DNA from: Chelatococcus sp. HY11
GTDB taxonomy: Bacteria; Pseudomonadota; Alphaproteobacteria; Rhizobiales; Beijerinckiaceae
DNA length: 64,000 bases
Assembly (NCBI RefSeq): GCF_018398335.1
Contig: NZ_JAHBRX010000002.1
Coordinates: 1,612,001 to 1,676,000 of the forward strand
Direction: 5' to 3'
A model generated the notes under the pieces. The model was not told the DNA's origin, did no database searches, and worked only from the letters and a program-made list of their open reading frames with translations. Shown here in pieces: positions 8,899 to 17,419 of the stretch (position 1 is its first letter; each line of letters begins with the position of its first letter). A program made the translations under genes and the position numbers.

Positions 8899-10224
8899 AT
8901 GTCGCATTCTCGTCGCCTTCATCTTGGTGCCTTCATGCGGCCGGCCAGTATTCACACCGGTGCCTGGCGATACCCTGGAGCCTATCCCGATGCCAATTTC
9001 AACCTGAGGCATCTCGTGGCTTTCGCTCAGAAGCTGGAGCGCGCGAAGTTCGATGCATTTTTCATGGCCGATCATCTGGCCGTCCTGAACATGCCCCTGG
9101 AGGCGCTGAAACGCAGTCACACGGTGACTTCATTCGAGCCTTTCACGTTACTCTCCGCCCTGGCTATGGTGACGGAGCGTATCGGCTTGGTCGCGACTGC
9201 GTCGACGACATTCGACGCGCCATTCCATATCGCGAGGCGCTTTGCCTCGCTTGATCACATCAGCGGCGGCAGGGCCGGCTGGAACATCGTGACGACCGCC
9301 AATCCGGATGCCGCCCTGAACTTCGGGCTGGAGGAACATATCGCCCATGACGAGCGCTATGTGAGGGCACGGGAGTTCTACCAAGTTGTAACAGGGCTCT
9401 GGGACAGCTTTGCCGATGATGCTTTCATCCGGGATGTGGAGCACGGCATCTATCTTGATCCGGGCAAACTCCATGTCCTTGATCACAAGGGACCCTATCT
9501 CACGGTCCGTGGCCCTTTGAACATCGCGCGTCCTGTCCAGGGTTGGCCGGTGATCGTGCAGGCCGGCTCTTCGGAGGCCGGACGTCAGATTGCGGCCGAA
9601 ACCGCGGAGGTCGTCTTCGCCGCGGCCTCCACGCTGTCCGAGGGGCAACGTTTCTATGCCGATGTGAAGAGCAGGGTGGAAAACGTCGGGCGCGATCGTG
9701 ATCATCTCAAGATCCTGCCGGGAGCCTTCGTCGTCGTCGGCGATACCGTCGCCGAAGCGCAAGCCAAGCGGGCGCATCTTGACAGCCTCGTGGACTATCA
9801 GAGCGCGATCGCGTCGTTGTCGATTGCCATCGGCCAGGATGCTTCCCTTTTCGATCCCGACGCGCCTTTACCGGATATCCCGGAGACAAACGCGAGCAAG
9901 AGCGGGCGCGAGAGAGCCATAGCTCTAGCGCAGCGCGATAATCTGACGGTCCGGCAACTGGCCCAACGCATGGGGGGCTATGCCGGTCTTGCCTTCGTGG
10001 GCACGCCGGCCACCATCGCCGATGCGATGGAAGAGTGGCTTGTGTCGGAAGCCAGCGACGGATTCAACGTGATGTTCCCCTATCTTCCGGCTGGGCTTGA
10101 CGACTTTGTCGACAAGGTTGTTCCAGAACTGCAGAGGCGCAATCTGTTCCGGACGGACTACGAGGGGACGACGCTCCGCGAGAATCTCGGCCTCCCTCGG
10201 CCCGAGAACCGCTTCTTTAGCTGA
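8899..10224 (+). CDS. LLM-class FMNH2-dependent monooxygenase (NtaA/SnaA/DszA-like)
   Basis: This 441-residue protein has the luciferase-like TIM barrel of the nitrilotriacetate monooxygenase component A group. Visible features are WRYPGAYPDANFNLRHLV near residue 23, FDAFFMADH near 52, TVTSFEPFTLLSALAMVT, the HISGGRAGWNIVTT segment and the SEAGRQIAAETAEVVF segment. Such enzymes use FMNH2 from a partner flavin reductase to oxidise aminocarboxylates, thioethers or sulfonates. No flavin reductase is adjacent; the nitroreductase-family gene that follows is convergent, so its partnership is uncertain. The ATG is preceded by AAGGGA at good spacing. Confidence 0.92.
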   Translation: MSHSRRLHLGAFMRPASIHTGAWRYPGAYPDANFNLRHLVAFAQKLERAKFDAFFMADHLAVLNMPLEALKRSHTVTSFEPFTLLSALAMVTERIGLVATASTTFDAPFHIARRFASLDHISGGRAGWNIVTTANPDAALNFGLEEHIAHDERYVRAREFYQVVTGLWDSFADDAFIRDVEHGIYLDPGKLHVLDHKGPYLTVRGPLNIARPVQGWPVIVQAGSSEAGRQIAAETAEVVFAAASTLSEGQRFYADVKSRVENVGRDRDHLKILPGAFVVVGDTVAEAQAKRAHLDSLVDYQSAIASLSIAIGQDASLFDPDAPLPDIPETNASKSGRERAIALAQRDNLTVRQLAQRMGGYAGLAFVGTPATIADAMEEWLVSEASDGFNVMFPYLPAGLDDFVDKVVPELQRRNLFRTDYEGTTLRENLGLPRPENRFFS

Positions 10225-10269
10225 TCGGATGCCTGCGGCGCGGGACGTCACGGGTCTCATCGCGCCTTC

Positions 10270-11151
10270 TCACCTCAAGCCAAAGCCCAGCGCGTCGAGA
10301 GCGGCGCGCATGCGATCGCGGCCGGACAGCGAATGAGCGCCGCCGACACGCTGGAGAACGCGTTCGGACCAGGGAACCTGCGCCATCGCCTGATCCCGCT
10401 GAAAGCTCAGCAGGGTTTCGTCATAGTCCGCCACATAGTCCTGGGCGGCAGCAACGTCGTATTGCTCGCGGTGCAAGACAACACGCTGATCGAGCCGGGG
10501 CTTGACACCGGATGTCCGCGCCGGGTCGGGGTAGCCGATACACAGCCCGAAGACCGCGAAGACTTGGCTCGGCAGCCCAAGCTCCGCAGCCACTTCGATC
10601 GGCTTGTTGCGCATGGCTCCGATGTACACGCCGCCCAGGCCAAGACTCTCAGCCGCGACCAGGGCATTCTGCGCCGCCAGGGCGGCATCGACGATGGCGA
10701 CGACCACCATCTCGAGATAGGCGAGGCCATCGACGGCGCGCCCGCGCTCGTCCCCGAGCCGCTGAAGGCGGCTGAGGTCGGCGAGCCAGACAAGAAGGAG
10801 CGGCGCCTCGCGCATCGCATTCTGGTTGGCGGAGAGCGCGGCCAGGCGCGACTTGCGCGCGGGGTCGGTGACGGAAAGCACGCTCCAGGTCTGCAGGTTC
10901 GACGAGCTCGATGCCGATTGGGCGGCGGCAACAAGAGTTTCCAGGGTGCCGTCCGGCAGCGCTCTCGGGAGATAGGCCCGTACGGAGCGATGGGCGAGCA
11001 TCGTGCCGATCACGTCGTTCCAGGGAAGCGGCGCCTCAGGCAAGGCTTGGCCATATCGTGCGCCCAACAGGCGTTCGCGCGTATCCCCCGCCTGGACGTC
11101 CGAGAGACGGGCTGCGGGAATGTCATCGGTTTCGGGCGTGTCGACGCTCAT
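10270..11151 (-). CDS. Nitroreductase-family NADPH-dependent FMN oxidoreductase
   Basis: This 293-residue protein has the nitroreductase fold signs. AHRSVRAYLPRALPD comes near residue 50, followed by SASSSSNLQTW for FMN phosphate binding. A central LGLGGVYIGAMRN stretch and a C-terminal IGYPDPARTSGVKPRL segment are typical of the NfsA/Frp-like branch. The ATG at 11151 was preferred to an upstream in-frame ATG at 11262, because the extra 37 residues are basic, unlike the family and lack a domain. It converges on the monooxygenase gene. It could supply reduced flavin to that enzyme, which is inference. Confidence 0.88.
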   Translation of the reverse strand: MSVDTPETDDIPAARLSDVQAGDTRERLLGARYGQALPEAPLPWNDVIGTMLAHRSVRAYLPRALPDGTLETLVAAAQSASSSSNLQTWSVLSVTDPARKSRLAALSANQNAMREAPLLLVWLADLSRLQRLGDERGRAVDGLAYLEMVVVAIVDAALAAQNALVAAESLGLGGVYIGAMRNKPIEVAAELGLPSQVFAVFGLCIGYPDPARTSGVKPRLDQRVVLHREQYDVAAAQDYVADYDETLLSFQRDQAMAQVPWSERVLQRVGGAHSLSGRDRMRAALDALGFGLR

Positions 11152-11505
11152 GACGCGAGCGCCGATGGTCCGTGGCGTCCGGGCTTTGCCCTGGATTCGC
11201 CTGTGATGTGATCGCGCATGGGGGAGCCACCCGTTCAAACATGAGCCGCGAGAAAGAGCCATTCAGTCGCCTGCCGGCTTCTCCCAATGCCGATAGCTCG
11301 ATCACATCAAGCTGTCGATCCCGATATCCTGATACTCGCGGGCGGGTTCCGGCTATCTCACGGGTTGCGCACTCCCTTATTATGACTGGCGCGTCGATCC
11401 TCCCGATGCGAAAGATTGACGGGCAACCATAGCTGGGCATCCGAGCCTAACGGCGGCCATACCCAGGCAGTGGACGCCTTTGGATGGAAACGATGGAACA
11501 GACCT
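11152..11505. other. Intergenic region between nitroreductase and cupin genes
   Basis: This 354-base divergent spacer holds no gene that I can support. It contains an exact 11-bp inverted repeat, TGATGTGATCG at 11204-11214 and its complement at 11299-11309, separated by 84 bases. No terminator is visible. Confidence 0.45.
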
Positions 11506-12021
11506 ATGAGCGATCATTCACACGATCTTCCGTATTCTCACGGCCATGCGCACGGGGAGGATCAATGGAAGCATGATGGCGTCCGGGTCATCAAGGGCGA
11601 CCAGCTCGACGCCAATACGGCCCAGACCCCGGGCATGTTCCGGCAGGCGGCGATCAACCATGCGCGCGTCGGCGCGCAGAAGATCTGGGCCGGTACCGTG
11701 ACGATCCAGCCCAACGCGAAGACCGGCGTGCATCATCATGGCGAACTGGAAAGTGTTATCTATGTCGTGCGCGGCAAGGCGCGCATGCGTTGGGGCGAGC
11801 GGCTGGAATATGTCGCGGAGGCCGGGCCCGGCGATTTCATTTATGTGCCGCCGTATGTGCCGCACCAGGAGATCAATGCCGATCCCGCGCAGCCGCTGGA
11901 TTGCGTGCTGGTGCGATCGGACAATGAGGCCGTCGTCGTCAATATCACCGACGTCGATCCGGTGGAGAAGCCGGAGGAGGTCTACTGGATCGATCCGATC
12001 CACAAGGAACCTGGGGTCTGA
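11506..12021 (+). CDS. Cupin-domain protein
   Basis: This 171-residue protein has a single cupin beta-barrel. Motif 1 is HHHGELESVIYVVRG and motif 2 is GDFIYVPPYVPHQEIN, giving the usual His/Glu metal-binding set. The N-terminus is His-rich (DHSHDLPYSHGHAHGED), which is unusual and may bind metal. The ATG at 11506 was chosen because GGA-rich sequence precedes it and the longer upstream reading has no family character. Cupins of this kind are isomerases, dioxygenases or small-molecule sensors, so function is open. A PfkB kinase follows 66 bases later on the same strand. Confidence 0.88.
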   Translation: MSDHSHDLPYSHGHAHGEDQWKHDGVRVIKGDQLDANTAQTPGMFRQAAINHARVGAQKIWAGTVTIQPNAKTGVHHHGELESVIYVVRGKARMRWGERLEYVAEAGPGDFIYVPPYVPHQEINADPAQPLDCVLVRSDNEAVVVNITDVDPVEKPEEVYWIDPIHKEPGV

Positions 12022-12087
12022 GCGGCGCATTGCCTATTCGCAAGGGCCGGCGCTACGCCACGGCGCTTTCGATATTGGTGTCGCGGC

Positions 12088-13023
12088 ATGAATGAAATCA
12101 CCTCCGCTACTCGCCCTACGCGCGTGGTCTGTGTCGGCACCACGACAATGGACTTCATCTTCGCGCTCGACAATTTTCCGGTCGGGCCGTTGAAATTCCG
12201 CGCCAAGAGCTTCCACGCCGTCGGCGGCGGCAATGCCGGCACGGCGGCGGTGGCGATCCAGCGCCTCGGAGGCGAGGCGCATCTGATGGCGCGGGTCGGT
12301 GACGACCCGATCGGACGACAGGCGCTCGACGAACTGAGGGCGCGCGGAATCAACACCGCGTTGATGATGGTGCATCCGGGGGCGAAGACGACCTTGGCCT
12401 GCATCATGATCGACGGATTGGGCGAGCGACAGATCGTCAGTTACACCGATCCAGACCTGCCGTCGACGGTCGCGGATGTAGACCTTCCCGAAGGCACCGA
12501 CGCTCTTCTCGCCGACGCCCGTTGGGCGGAGGGGGCGCTCCACATGATGCGCCAGGCGCGCAAGGCCGGAATCCCGATCGTCCTCGATGGGGACATTCCT
12601 GTTATCCCGGACGCCTTGCTCGTGCTGTCGAGCATCGCCGCTTTCTCACGGCAGGCGCTCGCGGAGAACACCGGGAGCCCGGACGTGGAAGAGGGCTTGA
12701 GGCGGCTCGCCAAGCGTACCCCCGGCGTTCCGGTGGTGACGGATGGCGCCAATGGGCTCTACTGGCTTGACCAAGGCCTCCTACGGCACATGCCGGCCTT
12801 CAAGGTGGAGGCGCGCGACACGCTTGGCGCCGGCGACGTCTTCCATGGTGCGCTGGCCCTGGCGATCGGCCGCGGCGACAATGTGGAGCAGGCCTTGCGC
12901 TTCGGCTCCGCCGCGGCCGCTGTCAAGGTGACGCGCTTTGGCGGACGTGAGGGCTGCCCCAAAGCGGGCGAGGTCGAGCGCTTGCTTGCGGAGCAGCCTG
13001 GAACTCACGCGGACGTCAGCTGA
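12088..13023 (+). CDS. PfkB-family carbohydrate kinase (ribokinase-like)
   Basis: This 311-residue protein carries the PfkB signature 1 region (VGGGNAGTAAVAIQRLGG, about residues 46-65) and signature 2 (DTLGAGDVFHGALA, about 247-260) with the catalytic Asp in GAGD. These enzymes phosphorylate a sugar or nucleoside with ATP. It follows the cupin gene and its 3' end overlaps the convergent D-cysteine desulfhydrase gene by eight bases. Substrate is not predictable here; sulfofructose, ribose and similar kinases share the fold. Confidence 0.9.
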   Translation: MNEITSATRPTRVVCVGTTTMDFIFALDNFPVGPLKFRAKSFHAVGGGNAGTAAVAIQRLGGEAHLMARVGDDPIGRQALDELRARGINTALMMVHPGAKTTLACIMIDGLGERQIVSYTDPDLPSTVADVDLPEGTDALLADARWAEGALHMMRQARKAGIPIVLDGDIPVIPDALLVLSSIAAFSRQALAENTGSPDVEEGLRRLAKRTPGVPVVTDGANGLYWLDQGLLRHMPAFKVEARDTLGAGDVFHGALALAIGRGDNVEQALRFGSAAAAVKVTRFGGREGCPKAGEVERLLAEQPGTHADVS

Positions 13024-14020
13024 CGCGGTCCTGTGTCAACAGTTCCGCATGGGGGAAGAGGGCGGGCGACCCGCCGCAATGGACGAACAAGACTTTGCTG
13101 CCCTTGGCGATCGAGCCCCGCGCCACGCAGTCGAGAAGGCCGGCGACGGCCTTGCCGGTATAGACCGGGTCGAGCAGCATACCCTCGGCGCGGGCGGCCT
13201 TGGTGATCGCGGCGTTGCCCTCCGGGCTGGGGATCGCGTAGCCCGCGCCCACATAGCCGTTCTCGATGCGGATATCGGCCGGCTCGAAGCGCTTGTCGAA
13301 GTCGAGCAATTCGGCGCCGGCATTGGCCATCACGGCAATGCGCTCCGAGAAGGGGACGGCGCTGCCGCTGACGGCGATGCCGGCGACCTTGGTGTCCGGC
13401 CAGAAGAGCGCGCACCCGATCAGAAGGCCGGCGAGCGTGCCGCCCGAGCCGACGGGCGCGACGATGAGATCGGGCGCGGTCTCCCCAGCGGCCGCATATT
13501 GCGCCGCGAGTTCTTTTACCGCCGCGACATAGCCCATCGCGCCGAGCGCGCTCGCCCCCCCGAGGGGAATGATATAGGGCTTCTCGCCACGGGCTGTGGC
13601 CTGATCCGCGTGATACTGCATGCGCGGATTGATCTCGGTGAAATAAGCGTCCGGATCGAGGAAGTCGATCTCTGCCCCGAAGAGATGATCGAGCAACAGG
13701 TTGCCCTGCAACACCGCCGGACTGTTGCCGCGCAGCACGAGGATAGGTTTCATCCCGAATTTGCGCGCGGCAGCGGCTGTCATCCGCGCGTGGTTGGACT
13801 GGTGCCCACCCGTCGTGATCAGGACCTTCACATTCTGGGCGACCGCATCGGCCATTAGAAACTCGAGCTTCCGGACCTTGTTGCCGCCACCGCCGAAGCC
13901 CGTGAAGTCATCGCGCTTTACCGAGAGGTCGATGCCGTATTCGGCGCTGAGTCGCGGGAGCTTTTCTATCGGCGTCGGGAGAAAGCCGAGGGAGAGACGC
14001 GGAATGTCTTCGAGTTTCAT
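13016..14020 (-). CDS. D-cysteine desulfhydrase / ACC deaminase-family PLP enzyme
   Basis: This 334-residue protein belongs to the PLP fold-type II group of 1-aminocyclopropane-1-carboxylate deaminases and D-cysteine desulfhydrases. GFGGGGNKVRKLEFL (about residues 42-56) carries the PLP lysine, and TTGGHQSNHARMTA (about 69-82) follows. D-cysteine desulfhydrase gives pyruvate, sulfide and ammonia. The family boundary between the two activities depends on a few active-site residues I cannot score reliably. The mercaptopyruvate-type sulfurtransferase in the same apparent regulon favours a sulfur substrate. A perfect 15-bp dyad lies 56-70 bases before the start. Confidence 0.88.
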   Translation of the reverse strand: MKLEDIPRLSLGFLPTPIEKLPRLSAEYGIDLSVKRDDFTGFGGGGNKVRKLEFLMADAVAQNVKVLITTGGHQSNHARMTAAAARKFGMKPILVLRGNSPAVLQGNLLLDHLFGAEIDFLDPDAYFTEINPRMQYHADQATARGEKPYIIPLGGASALGAMGYVAAVKELAAQYAAAGETAPDLIVAPVGSGGTLAGLLIGCALFWPDTKVAGIAVSGSAVPFSERIAVMANAGAELLDFDKRFEPADIRIENGYVGAGYAIPSPEGNAAITKAARAEGMLLDPVYTGKAVAGLLDCVARGSIAKGSKVLFVHCGGSPALFPHAELLTQDRVS

Positions 14021-14075
14021 GGAACGTCCTCGGGAGCGCGCGGCATATAGACCCGCGTCAAGAAGATTGAAAGAG

Positions 14076-14090
14076 GATATATCATATATC
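14076..14090. promoter_or_regulatory. GntR operator candidate, copy 1
   Basis: GATATATCATATATC is a perfect dyad, with GATATAT and ATATATC around a central C. It lies just before the D-cysteine desulfhydrase homologue. The same dyad recurs at 19826-19840 beside the GntR gene and, with two changes, at 22316-22330. Confidence 0.75.
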
Positions 14091-14151
14091 TATCCTGTCA
14101 AAGACAGGGCGGCCTTCGGAGTTATGCAGTGTCCTTTGGTTGGAGATGTCC

Positions 14152-15138
14152 CTAGAGATACGGCAGGGCGGTTCCGATGCCGCGCGCTTCCGCCTGATCC
14201 AGCACGCGGGCAGCGAGCGCGATGTCGAACAGGTTGAGGCCGAAGCTGGAGAAATAGAGCGAGGCCCCGGCCGGCGGTCGCCAGCCGTTCACCACCAAGC
14301 TGGTGAGATCTGCCGCAACCTGGTCCGGCTTGAACTGGCCGGCACGGTACATCTGGAAGAGGCTTTTCGCGCTCCTTGCGGCGAAGTCCCCCCATAGGTC
14401 GACCACGACCACGTCACTGGCGGCGATCGCGGCGAAGGACACCTCGTGATAGCCGACCTGCACGACCAGCCGACCGGGTCGCACCGCATCGTCATCGAGG
14501 ATTGGTTGCGGCGCGGTCGTGCAGCTCAGGATGACGTCGGCATCCGCGATGGCATCGGTCTTTTCCGCGCATCGGACAAGCGCCACACCGGCGGGAGAGG
14601 GCGTGTCCGCAAGAAGCGCATCCAGCTTGTCCGCGCTTCTGTTCCAGAGCCGGATTTCGTTGACGGACGGAAACAGTGCCAGCACCATGGCGAGGTGAGC
14701 CTTCGCCTGGGCGCCCGCACCGAGAATGGCGATGCGGCTGGGTGGTCTCGGCAGAAGGCTTTCAATGGCGAGAGCGGAAACGGCGGCTGTCCGCATCCGC
14801 GTCAGCAGCGCGCTTTCGACCAGCCCGAGCGGACGGCCGTCGCTCAGGCGATTGATGAAGGTGGTGTTGGTGATGCTGGGCAGGTCGCCCCGGCTTTCCG
14901 GTAGATGCACGGCCCATTTGAGGCCCGCCGCATCATAACGGCCGCCGACGAAGGCCGGCAGGCCGTAGGCGTTGGCGCGAGGATCGCCGCCCATCGGCAT
15001 GACGCTCTCAGCCTCCATGCCGGCCTCTCCCGCCCGCAGCAGGCGGGTGGCTTCGCGAACGTCGGCGAGCGCCGACGGCCAGTCATCGCCGCCGGCGGCG
15101 ATGACATCGGCGCGGGAGAGATAGCGCAACGTGATCAT
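14152..15138 (-). CDS. Ornithine cyclodeaminase / mu-crystallin-family protein
   Basis: This 328-residue NAD(P)-binding protein has the OCD layout: an N-terminal dimerisation part, the substrate-entry motif GGRYDAAGLKWAV (about residues 65-77), and the Rossmann motif ILGAGAQAKAHLAM (about 139-152). OCD-family members include ornithine cyclodeaminase, alanine dehydrogenase, ketimine reductase and lysine cyclodeaminase. Its start overlaps the stop of the M20 gene by ATGA, so it is the last gene of the importer operon. Given the sulfur-related neighbours, ketimine reduction or an amino acid dehydrogenase role is possible, but this is inference. Confidence 0.9.
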   Translation of the reverse strand: MITLRYLSRADVIAAGGDDWPSALADVREATRLLRAGEAGMEAESVMPMGGDPRANAYGLPAFVGGRYDAAGLKWAVHLPESRGDLPSITNTTFINRLSDGRPLGLVESALLTRMRTAAVSALAIESLLPRPPSRIAILGAGAQAKAHLAMVLALFPSVNEIRLWNRSADKLDALLADTPSPAGVALVRCAEKTDAIADADVILSCTTAPQPILDDDAVRPGRLVVQVGYHEVSFAAIAASDVVVVDLWGDFAARSAKSLFQMYRAGQFKPDQVAADLTSLVVNGWRPPAGASLYFSSFGLNLFDIALAARVLDQAEARGIGTALPYL

Positions 15139-16502
15139 GAGCTCGCCCCCGGCGCGGGCACCTTTGCCACTTCGGTCAGCCAGATCGCGATGGATTTGAG
15201 GAAACGCTCGAAGCCTTCCAGCGTCATGAATTCATCGATGCCATGGGCATTGCCGCCGCGCCCCGCGCCCCCGATGAGAAACGAATCCGCGTGGCGTGCA
15301 AAGGCATAGCCGGGCGCCGCGCCGATCGCCCAGGGCCAGATTTGTGGCGGTGTTGACGTCGCGGCATAGGCGGCGAGCAGGGCGCCGACGCCCGCCGCGT
15401 CCCGGGTGAAACGCGTGCCGGGATAGGCATCTGCGACATCGAAGGAGACACCATCGAGGCCCGCTGTCTGCAACGTCTCGCGGAAGCCCGCGAGATACTC
15501 GGCGGGGTCGAGGGAGGGCGGACACCGCAGGTCGAACGTCGCGCGCGCGGCATGCGGGATGATCGCATCACCGGCGAGCGGCTCCGTCGCGAGTGAATTG
15601 ATAGTGGCTGAAGCGGTCGTCAGCACGCGTGTCAGCAGGGCGTCCGCATCGCCTTCCAACGCGAAGCGGTCCGTCTTGCGGAAGCTGAGCTCCGCCTGTG
15701 GATCGAAGCTTGCCGCGAGGTCGGCGACGATGGCGCGTGCTTCCGCGTCGAGCGTGATCCTGCCGAGTCCGCCGGTCGGCGATCGGCCGAACAGGGCAAG
15801 GGCCGCGATGAGACGGCTTGCCGGGTTGGCGATCCACGGCGCATTGCTGGAGTGGATGGCCGCGCGCGGCCCACCCCACGCGCCTCCCTCCACGCTGACC
15901 TCGCCCTTGGCGATGCCGGAAAAACCGAGATAAACGCGTGGCGGTCCCCCACCATATTCGCAGAAGGACGGGAACAGGCCGCCGATGCTGGCGCGGAGCG
16001 GGCAGGCGGGGTCGAGGAGATAGGCGCGCAGCGCGCCGCTGCCGCTTTCCTCCTCGCCCTCCACGAGGATCTCGACATTGACGGCCAAGGCGCCGCTCTC
16101 GGCCATCTGTTTCAGGACAGCCAGCATGCCCGCCAGCGGGCCCTTGTTGTTCTCCGCGCCGCGCCCCACGAAACAGGCGCCGATCTCAGGCAGATCGACG
16201 ATGCCACCGCTGAAGGGGGCAACGGACCAGCCGGCGGGATCGGCGGGCATCACGTCATACATATTGTAGAGGATGACCGTATGGGCCGCGCCGACGTCGA
16301 GTCGCGCGTGGATAATCGCTGGCCGGCCGTCCCGGCGACTGTCATTGATGATCGTGGCGCCGAGCTCGCGGCTGAGCCAGTGGCTGACGGCCGCCGCCTG
16401 GCTGTCAAGCGCCTGATCGTTACCCCTCACGGATGGAATGCGGCACCACGCCTCGGCAAGGTCGAGGGCGTCCTGGGCAAGAGGGGAGAGCGGCTGGGTC
16501 AC
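15135..16502 (-). CDS. M20-family peptidase/deacylase homologue with substituted metal ligands
   Basis: This 455-residue protein has the M20 two-domain form. The GTG at 16502 was chosen because it overlaps the permease stop (GTGA); the open frame continues to 17096 but only inside the permease gene. LYNMYDVMPADP (residues 78-89) aligns with the usual LYNHYDVQP, so the first zinc His is Met81. GRGAENNKG (113-121) has Asn118 where a bridging Asp is expected. EGEEESGS (148-155), with the catalytic Glu pair, and a late AHGIDEF with His are kept. Family members cleave peptides or N-acyl amino acids. Whether this one is active, or uses another metal arrangement, is unclear. Confidence 0.88.
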   Translation of the reverse strand: MTQPLSPLAQDALDLAEAWCRIPSVRGNDQALDSQAAAVSHWLSRELGATIINDSRRDGRPAIIHARLDVGAAHTVILYNMYDVMPADPAGWSVAPFSGGIVDLPEIGACFVGRGAENNKGPLAGMLAVLKQMAESGALAVNVEILVEGEEESGSGALRAYLLDPACPLRASIGGLFPSFCEYGGGPPRVYLGFSGIAKGEVSVEGGAWGGPRAAIHSSNAPWIANPASRLIAALALFGRSPTGGLGRITLDAEARAIVADLAASFDPQAELSFRKTDRFALEGDADALLTRVLTTASATINSLATEPLAGDAIIPHAARATFDLRCPPSLDPAEYLAGFRETLQTAGLDGVSFDVADAYPGTRFTRDAAGVGALLAAYAATSTPPQIWPWAIGAAPGYAFARHADSFLIGGAGRGGNAHGIDEFMTLEGFERFLKSIAIWLTEVAKVPAPGASS

Positions 16503-17419
16503 AGCCTGATCCTCGGGTTGAGCCAGAGATAGGCCAGGTCGACGAGAAAATTCACGACGACAAACACGAAGGCGGCGAACAGGACCACGGCCTGGACCAC
16601 GGGGAAGTCGCGGTTCTGGATGGATTCCACTGCGAGCCGCCCGATGCCCGGCCAGGCGAAGATGATCTCGGTCACGAGCGCGCCGCCAAGCAGTGATGCA
16701 AAGTATATCCCCTGTACGGTGATCACCGGGATCAGCGCGTTGCGCAGGGCATGGTGGACGACGAGGGACCAGCCCTTGACGCCCTTCGCGCGGGCCGTGC
16801 GGATGTACTGCTCGCCCAGCACCTCGATCAGGCTGGCGCGCACCAGACGCGTGATCGCGCTGAGGTAATAGGCGCCGAGCGCGATCGACGGCATGATCAG
16901 CTGCTTGAAGGTGCCGATGCCGCTGCTCGGCAGCCAACGCAGATTGAGCGAGAAGACGATGATCAGAAGGAGGGCCAGCCAGAATACCGGAATGGCCTGG
17001 CCCAGCAGCGATATCACCCGGATCGCGAAATCGATGGGGCTGTCCTTGCGGACGGCGGCAATGGTGCCGAGGACGAAGCCGAGCAGCGAGCTCCACAGGA
17101 GTGCGGCGCAGGCGAGAAGCGCGGTGGCGGGAAGGCGCTCGATGAGAAGGTCGAATGCCGGACGCTGGAAGCGGAGCGAATTGCCGAACTCGCCGGAAAT
17201 TACGCCGCCAAGGAAGCGACCGTATTGAACCCAGATCGGGTCATTGAACCCCATCGCCTGGCGGAAGGCCTCGATCTCGGCGCGTGAGGCATCGGGCGGC
17301 ATCATCAGGGCGGCGGGGTCGCCCGTGAGGAAAAGCGCGAAAAAGACGATGGCCGATACGCCGAGCAGCACGATCACACCCTGTGCGGCGCGATTGGCGA
17401 TGAAGATCAACGCCTTCAC
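16499..17419 (-). CDS. Peptide/nickel-type ABC transporter permease (DppB-like)
   Basis: This 306-residue inner-membrane permease has about six helices. The DppB-type loop before the second helix is visible (GFNDPIWVQYGRFLGGVISGE, then RLPATALL), and the EAA-like region lies in the middle of the protein. The GTG start at 17419 overlaps the preceding permease stop as GTGA, and the C-terminus overlaps the M20 start. In most peptide importers the B gene precedes C; here C comes first. No ATP-binding genes of this system are in the window. Confidence 0.92.
   Translation of the reverse strand: MKALIFIANRAAQGVIVLLGVSAIVFFALFLTGDPAALMMPPDASRAEIEAFRQAMGFNDPIWVQYGRFLGGVISGEFGNSLRFQRPAFDLLIERLPATALLACAALLWSSLLGFVLGTIAAVRKDSPIDFAIRVISLLGQAIPVFWLALLLIIVFSLNLRWLPSSGIGTFKQLIMPSIALGAYYLSAITRLVRASLIEVLGEQYIRTARAKGVKGWSLVVHHALRNALIPVITVQGIYFASLLGGALVTEIIFAWPGIGRLAVESIQNRDFPVVQAVVLFAAFVFVVVNFLVDLAYLWLNPRIRL

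Noticed and set aside
16503-17096. N-terminal extension of the M20 gene
   Set aside because: The extension only reads the permease gene in another frame; the GTG at 16502 overlapping the permease stop is the natural start.
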